DNA from: JAIRTY01 sp050257395
GTDB lineage: Bacteria; Actinomycetota; Actinomycetes; Streptosporangiales; Streptosporangiaceae
Direction of reading: 5' to 3'
Assembly: GCA_050257395.1 (NCBI GenBank)
Contig: JBLMWU010000036.1
Coordinates: forward strand, 1-54,224
DNA: 54,224 nt
Position 1 is the stretch's first letter. Each line of letters starts with the position of its first letter. The notes beneath the pieces are model-generated. The model was not told the DNA's origin and ran no database searches. It saw only the letters and a program-made list of their open reading frames with translations. Shown piece by piece: positions 50,475 to 54,224 of the stretch. Position numbers and translations under genes: made by a program.

Positions 50475-51245
50475 ATGATCGGGCGCGGTATGGGCGTTAA
50501 CTGGTTCGCGGGCCGCGACGGCGCGGAGCTGGCTTACCGTGAGACGGGGTCCGGGCGTCCGCTGGTGCTGCTGCACGGTTTCACGGGTGCGGGCTCGCAC
50601 ATGCTCGGCCGTGGCTGGGCCGGCGCGCTCGCCGAGCAGGGGTATCGCGTCATAGTGCCGGACTACCGCGGCCACGGGCACAGCGCGAAGCCGCACGATC
50701 CCGCCGCGTATCCGCCGGACGTGCTGGCCGACGACGGACTCGCGCTCCTCGAGCATCTCGGGCTCGGCGACGGGGATTACGACCTTGGCGGCTACTCGCT
50801 CGGCGGGCGGATCGTGGTGCGCATGCTGGTGCGAGGCGCCAGGCCGGGCCGCGCGATCGTGGCCGGGCAGGGACTGGCGAAGGTGAGCGGCCCGCAGGGC
50901 GGCGGGTTGAACCACCGCGTGCTGACCGCGCTCGCCGGCGGGGTCGCGATCGAGCCCGGCTCGCCCGACGCGCGGATGGCGCACTGGATCTCAGAGCTCG
51001 GTGCCGATCCCGTGGCGCTGTTGCACGTGCTGAACTCGCTCGTCCCGACGCCCGAGGACGCCCTGCGCCAGATCACGATCCCGGCGCTCGTCGCGATCGG
51101 CGAGAAGGATGAGCGCTCTGATGCCGGCGAGCTGGCCGCGCTCTTGCGCGATGCCCGGCTCATCCGCGTGCCAGGCGATCATGGCAGCGCGTTCGCCGCG
51201 CCCGAGCTCACCGCCGCGATCGCCGCGTTCCTCGCTGAACGCTGA
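50475..51245 (+). CDS. Alpha/beta hydrolase
   Basis: A 256-residue alpha/beta hydrolase. LVLLHGFTGAGSHM supplies the oxyanion region, GGYSLGGRI has the nucleophile Ser, and the Asp and His of the triad fit IGEKDERSDAGEL and VPGDHGSAF. ATG 50475 or ATG 50490 could be the start. It stands alone and the substrate is not predictable. Confidence 0.87.
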   Translation: MIGRGMGVNWFAGRDGAELAYRETGSGRPLVLLHGFTGAGSHMLGRGWAGALAEQGYRVIVPDYRGHGHSAKPHDPAAYPPDVLADDGLALLEHLGLGDGDYDLGGYSLGGRIVVRMLVRGARPGRAIVAGQGLAKVSGPQGGGLNHRVLTALAGGVAIEPGSPDARMAHWISELGADPVALLHVLNSLVPTPEDALRQITIPALVAIGEKDERSDAGELAALLRDARLIRVPGDHGSAFAAPELTAAIAAFLAER

Positions 51246-51282
51246 CATACGGCGGCCCACCGCATCCGCGTGACCAGGGCGT

Positions 51283-51522
51283 TTAGTCTCTTGAGCCCAG
51301 CTCGGGAAGGTTCTCAGCGAGTGGTACGAACTCAGCCACCGACAGCAGGCCGTCATGATCAGTGTCATAGTGCTCGAACAGCGCTTTGACGACCCCTGAC
51401 AGGTCATTCACCTCGCCCGGTGGGAACATCCCCGCGATCGCCGCGGTCACCTCGTCCACAGCAAGCCGCCCATCCCCATCGGTGTCGTATCGAGCGAACA
51501 CCGTCTCGTGCTGATCAGCCAT
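51283..51522 (-). CDS. Small two-EF-hand calcium-binding protein
   Basis: A 79-residue protein made of two EF-hands. The loops are DTDGDGRLAVDE and DTDHDGLLSVAE, both with Asp at positions 1, 3 and 5 and Glu at 12. ATG 51522 has a GGAAGGGAATC leader; the frame is open further upstream but that part is not EF-hand. It is cytoplasmic with no signal peptide. Such small calmodulin-like proteins occur in filamentous actinomycetes as calcium sensors or buffers. Confidence 0.9.
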   Translation of the reverse strand: MADQHETVFARYDTDGDGRLAVDEVTAAIAGMFPPGEVNDLSGVVKALFEHYDTDHDGLLSVAEFVPLAENLPELGSRD

Positions 51523-51661
51523 GATTCCCTTCCACAAAGCGACTGGTCCCTGATCGTAACTACTCCGGTTGCCGGAACTGCCTGGAACTGCGGCGGTGAG
51601 ACGTCCGGCGCGCCCAGCGCGCTGCCGGGTTCCGCGGCGAGGGCCGCTGTAGCCTGCCATT

Positions 51662-52495
51662 ATGAGCACGCGCGAGGACTACCCAGCCGGGGTGCCGTGC
51701 TGGGTCGACACTAACCAGCCCGACCCTGTGGAGGCCGCCCGGTTCTACTCCGGGCTCTTCGGCTGGCAGACCGAGGACTCGATGCCTCCCGACGCCGGGA
51801 CTCACTACTACATGGCCCGCATCGACGGCCGGGACGCGGCCGCGATCTCTTCGCAGCCCCCTGGTGCACCACCGCAAGCGGTGTGGAACACCTATATCCG
51901 CGTTGAGTCCGCCGACGATGCCGCGGCGCGGGTGCGCGCGGCTGGCGGGCGGGTGCTCTCCGAGCCGTTCGACGTGTTTGACGCGGGGCGGATGGGCGTG
52001 TTCGCCGATCCCGAGGGCGCGGTCTTCTGCGTGTGGGAGGCCGGATCGCACCGCGGCTCGGCGGCGGTCAACGAGCATGGCGCGGTGAACTTCAACAACC
52101 TGCACACCGACGATGTCGAAGCAGCGCGGGCCTTCTACGGCGCCGTGTTCGGCTGGACGACGATCGATGCCGGCTCGCCGATGTGGGCTCTGCCCGGCTA
52201 CGGCGATCATCTCGAGGAGCTCAACCCGGGCATGCGCGCCGGGATGAAGCAGATGGGCGCACCCGAGGGTTTCGAGGACGTGGTAGCGACGATCTTGCCC
52301 CGCGATGGCGGCCCGGCGCGCTGGAGCGTGACCTTCGCCGTCGACGACGTGGACGCGATCGCTGCGCGAGCGCGCGAACTCGGAGGCTCGGTCCTCGCCG
52401 AGCCGCAGAATGCGCCGTGGGTGCGATTCGCCATCCTTGCCGACCCGGCTGGCGCGTCCTTCACCGCCAGCCAGTTCGTGGCGGAGAACCGCTAG
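51662..52495 (+). CDS. VOC (glyoxalase/bleomycin-resistance) family protein, two domains
   Basis: A 277-residue protein with two vicinal-oxygen-chelate modules: residues ~8-125 (VPCWVDTNQPDPVEAARFYSGLFGW ... FADPEGAVFCVWE) and ~140-270 (VNFNNLHTDDVEAARAFYGAVFGW ... ILADPAGASFTASQF). This is common in actinomycetes, often in detoxification or as an unknown-function lone gene. No active-site metal can be assigned with certainty. Confidence 0.9.
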   Translation: MSTREDYPAGVPCWVDTNQPDPVEAARFYSGLFGWQTEDSMPPDAGTHYYMARIDGRDAAAISSQPPGAPPQAVWNTYIRVESADDAAARVRAAGGRVLSEPFDVFDAGRMGVFADPEGAVFCVWEAGSHRGSAAVNEHGAVNFNNLHTDDVEAARAFYGAVFGWTTIDAGSPMWALPGYGDHLEELNPGMRAGMKQMGAPEGFEDVVATILPRDGGPARWSVTFAVDDVDAIAARARELGGSVLAEPQNAPWVRFAILADPAGASFTASQFVAENR

Positions 52496-52598
52496 ACGAT
52501 CCCCACATGCGCCACCGAACGCAGACGGCTGGTCGGGGTCGGCCGCAGGCCCGGCTGACCGCCGGCGGTCTCCGGCCGCCGAGCGCGCGGTGCTCGCC

Positions 52599-53315
52599 TC
52601 AGCGGTATTCGGGGTTCTCGAAGTCGAAGCGGCAGCCGGCGTCCCATTCGGAGCGCTGGTTGCCATGGGCGGGGATGCCGCCGGCGTCTTTGAGGATCCG
52701 CGCCAGGTGCAGCAGGTTCCAGGTCATGAATGTGGTGTTGCGGTTGGTGAAGTCGTTGCCCGGGCCGCCGGAGCCGGGGTCGAGGTAAGAGGGGCCGGGG
52801 CCGGCCTCGCCGATCCAGCCGGCGTCGGCCTGCGGCGGGATGGTGTAGCCGAGGTGCTGGAGGCTGTAGAGGACGTTCATCGCGCAGTGCTTGATGCCGT
52901 CTTCGTTCCCGGTGATCAGGCAGCCGGCCACCCGGCCGTAGTAGGCGTACTGCCCGGCGTCGTTCAGCAGGTGGGAGCAGCCGTACAGGCGCTCGATGAC
53001 CCGCTTGGTGACCGAGCTGTTGTCACCCAGCCAGATCGGGCCCGCCAGCACGAGGATGTCGGCGGCGAGCACTTTCTCATACAGGCCGGGCCACGCGTCG
53101 GAGGCGGCGCCGTGCTCGGTCATGTCCGGCCACACCCCGGTGGCGATGTCGTGGTCGATGGCGCGGATCGTCTCCACCCGCACGCCCTGCTTGCGCATGA
53201 TGGCGGCGCTGACGTCGATGAGCCCCTGGGTGTGGCTGAGCTCCGGGGATGGTTTCAGGGTGCAGTTGAAGTACAGCGCCCGCAGATCGCTATAGGTGGT
53301 GCCCGTGCTCGTCAT
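52599..53315 (-). CDS. NAD(P)H-dependent FMN reductase / flavodoxin-fold oxidoreductase
   Basis: A 238-residue flavodoxin-like protein. LRALYFNCTLKPSPELSHTQ gives the FMN phosphate loop (SxxSxT-like), ILVLAGPIWLGDNSSVTKRVIER is the isoalloxazine loop, and VAGCLITGNEDGIKHC follows. It would reduce FMN, quinones or nitro compounds with NAD(P)H. A GDSL-hydrolase remnant lies just upstream on the same strand. Confidence 0.87.
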   Translation of the reverse strand: MTSTGTTYSDLRALYFNCTLKPSPELSHTQGLIDVSAAIMRKQGVRVETIRAIDHDIATGVWPDMTEHGAASDAWPGLYEKVLAADILVLAGPIWLGDNSSVTKRVIERLYGCSHLLNDAGQYAYYGRVAGCLITGNEDGIKHCAMNVLYSLQHLGYTIPPQADAGWIGEAGPGPSYLDPGSGGPGNDFTNRNTTFMTWNLLHLARILKDAGGIPAHGNQRSEWDAGCRFDFENPEYR

Positions 53316-53404
53316 CGCAGCCCCCCGGGGACGGGATCCGGTTTGTCATGGAATGCTCCACCGGACCCGGCCCCGGCGGCAAGATCCCCAGCGGGATATT
53401 CGCG

Positions 53405-53560
53405 GGTCAGCGGAAGCCGAAGCCCTGCGGGAGCGGCACCGGGCGCAGCAGCCGGGCCGGGACGGCGGCCGCGAGCGCTTGGTATCCCGCCGGGTTGAGG
53501 TGCAGGTGGTCGCCGCTGTTCTTCGCACCGGAATCCTTCCAGGCGGGTGATGCCGTTCTC
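53405..53560 (-). pseudogene. SGNH/GDSL hydrolase, C-terminal remnant
   Basis: On the minus strand about 45 codons ending at TGA 53405-53407 read KNSGDHLHLNPAGYQALA and AVPARLL, which is the His-containing final block (DxxHLNPxGY) of an SGNH/GDSL hydrolase. Nothing upstream continues the family: the remaining 5' part is missing and the DUF2252 gene starts instead. It is too short to be functional and looks like a deletion leftover. There is no start codon that makes a sensible small protein. Confidence 0.55.
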
Positions 53561-53614
53561 GGCCCGGCGCCTCAGGCTGCGGAAAGGACGAGAGAACGGG
53601 CAGGGGTGGGCAGC

Positions 53615-54224
53615 ATGGCCATCAAGGAGGTCGCGCATCCAGGACTGGACGAGCGCAGGGCCAGGGGAAAGGAAGCGGCGCAGCGGACGCCACCGGGGAG
53701 TCACGCCGGCTGGCGTGCAGCGGAAGGCCGGGCCGATCCGGTGGCTCTGCTGGAGGAGCAGAACCAGACCCGCGAACCCGACCTCGTGCCGGTCCGGCAT
53801 GGCCGGATGATGGTGTCCCCGTTCACCTTCTACCGGGGCGCGGCGAAGATCATGGCCGCGGATCTCAAAGACACGCCCCGGGCCGGGCTGAAAGTCCAGT
53901 TGTGCGGGGATGCTCACCTGTCGAACTTCGGCCTGTTCGCTTCCCCGGAACGGCACCTGCTGTTCGACCTGAACGACTTCGATGAGACCCTGCCAGGGCC
54001 GTTTGAGTATGACGTGAAGCGGCTGGCGGCGAGCGTCACGATCGCTGCCCGCAACAACGGGTTCGCCAGGGCCGATGTTCAGGCCGTCACGCTGGCGTGT
54101 GTGGCCTCCTACCGGGAGGCCATGGCTGCGTTCGCGGATATGCGGACGCTGGATGTGTGGTACGCCCACCTGGCCGAGGACGATCTCATGGCCGCTGTCC
54201 GCGGCGCTGTCGCCGAGGCGGCGG
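53615..54224 (+). CDS. DUF2252 family protein (3' end outside window)
   Basis: A gene leaving the right edge; 203 codons are present. The protein reads MAIKEVAHPGLDERRARGKE at the start, then MMVSPFTFYRGAAKIMAADL, QLCGDAHLSNFG and LLFDLNDFDETLPGPFEYDVKRLAAS, which are hallmarks of DUF2252, a kinase-like-fold family of unknown activity (GDxHxxN and D-FD resemble the catalytic and metal loops of aminoglycoside-kinase-like enzymes). ATG 53615 is chosen; GTG 53606 is an alternative. Confidence 0.9.
   Translation, partial: MAIKEVAHPGLDERRARGKEAAQRTPPGSHAGWRAAEGRADPVALLEEQNQTREPDLVPVRHGRMMVSPFTFYRGAAKIMAADLKDTPRAGLKVQLCGDAHLSNFGLFASPERHLLFDLNDFDETLPGPFEYDVKRLAASVTIAARNNGFARADVQAVTLACVASYREAMAAFADMRTLDVWYAHLAEDDLMAAVRGAVAEAA

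Overview
The window is chromosomal DNA from a high-GC actinomycete. The evidence is very high GC in third codon positions, many GTG starts, start/stop overlaps of the GTGA/ATGA type, a large AAA-LuxR regulator, PspA, DUF2252 and Tat-type lipoprotein signals on solute-binding proteins. The genus cannot be fixed from sequence alone; a soil filamentous lineage such as Streptosporangiales is only a guess. I saw no rRNA, tRNA, CRISPR array, transposase or phage gene.

Layout. 1-5.7 kb holds a histidine kinase C-terminus, a sugar-nucleotide epimerase, a membrane glycosyltransferase-like gene coupled to a membrane-anchored molybdopterin oxidoreductase, and PspA. 5.8-13.4 kb holds a four-gene minus-strand operon (amidohydrolase, glutathione synthetase GshB, MAPEG protein, MFS exporter) divergent from an AAA-LuxR regulator, then a two-repeat PQ-loop/SWEET-like protein. 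13.6-29.8 kb is catabolic: an FAD oxidase facing a homocysteine S-methyltransferase, an aminotransferase with a deacetylase-type amidohydrolase, a peptide-type ABC transporter (fused twin ATPase, two permeases, divergent binding protein), an SMP-30 lactonase, a TudS-like desulfidase, an SDR, a PuuE-like deacetylase, a D-2-hydroxyacid dehydrogenase and a LacI regulator.

The most striking part is the plus-strand operon at 30.1-36.4 kb. It encodes an amidohydrolase, a cysteine-dioxygenase-type cupin, a half-length FAD oxidase, a second homocysteine S-methyltransferase, a thioredoxin-like fusion protein, a UGSC-family selenoprotein read through an in-frame TGA at 35085-35087, and a Gfo/Idh/MocA dehydrogenase. 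Upstream lie four head-to-tail 13-bp copies of a TGAAnCGGTTCA-type palindrome, which look like operators for the divergent LacI protein. Downstream are an SDR and a second complete ABC transporter with its own fused twin ATPase. Next come a HAL/PAL-superfamily protein that lacks the Ala-Ser-Gly triad needed for the MIO cofactor, and a hydantoinase-type hydrolase. LysR, MFS and enolase-superfamily genes follow.

My working inference is that 13.6-49.5 kb is a broad uptake-and-degradation region for small nitrogen- and sulfur- (or methyl-) containing compounds, with repeated modules (two ABC importers, two methyltransferases, two FAD oxidases, two SDRs, several amidohydrolases) and a Sec-dependent redox step. 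The substrate is not shown by the sequence. The last 4 kb (hydroxylase, alpha/beta hydrolase, EF-hand protein, VOC protein, FMN reductase, a GDSL-hydrolase remnant, DUF2252) is ordinary housekeeping or accessory content.
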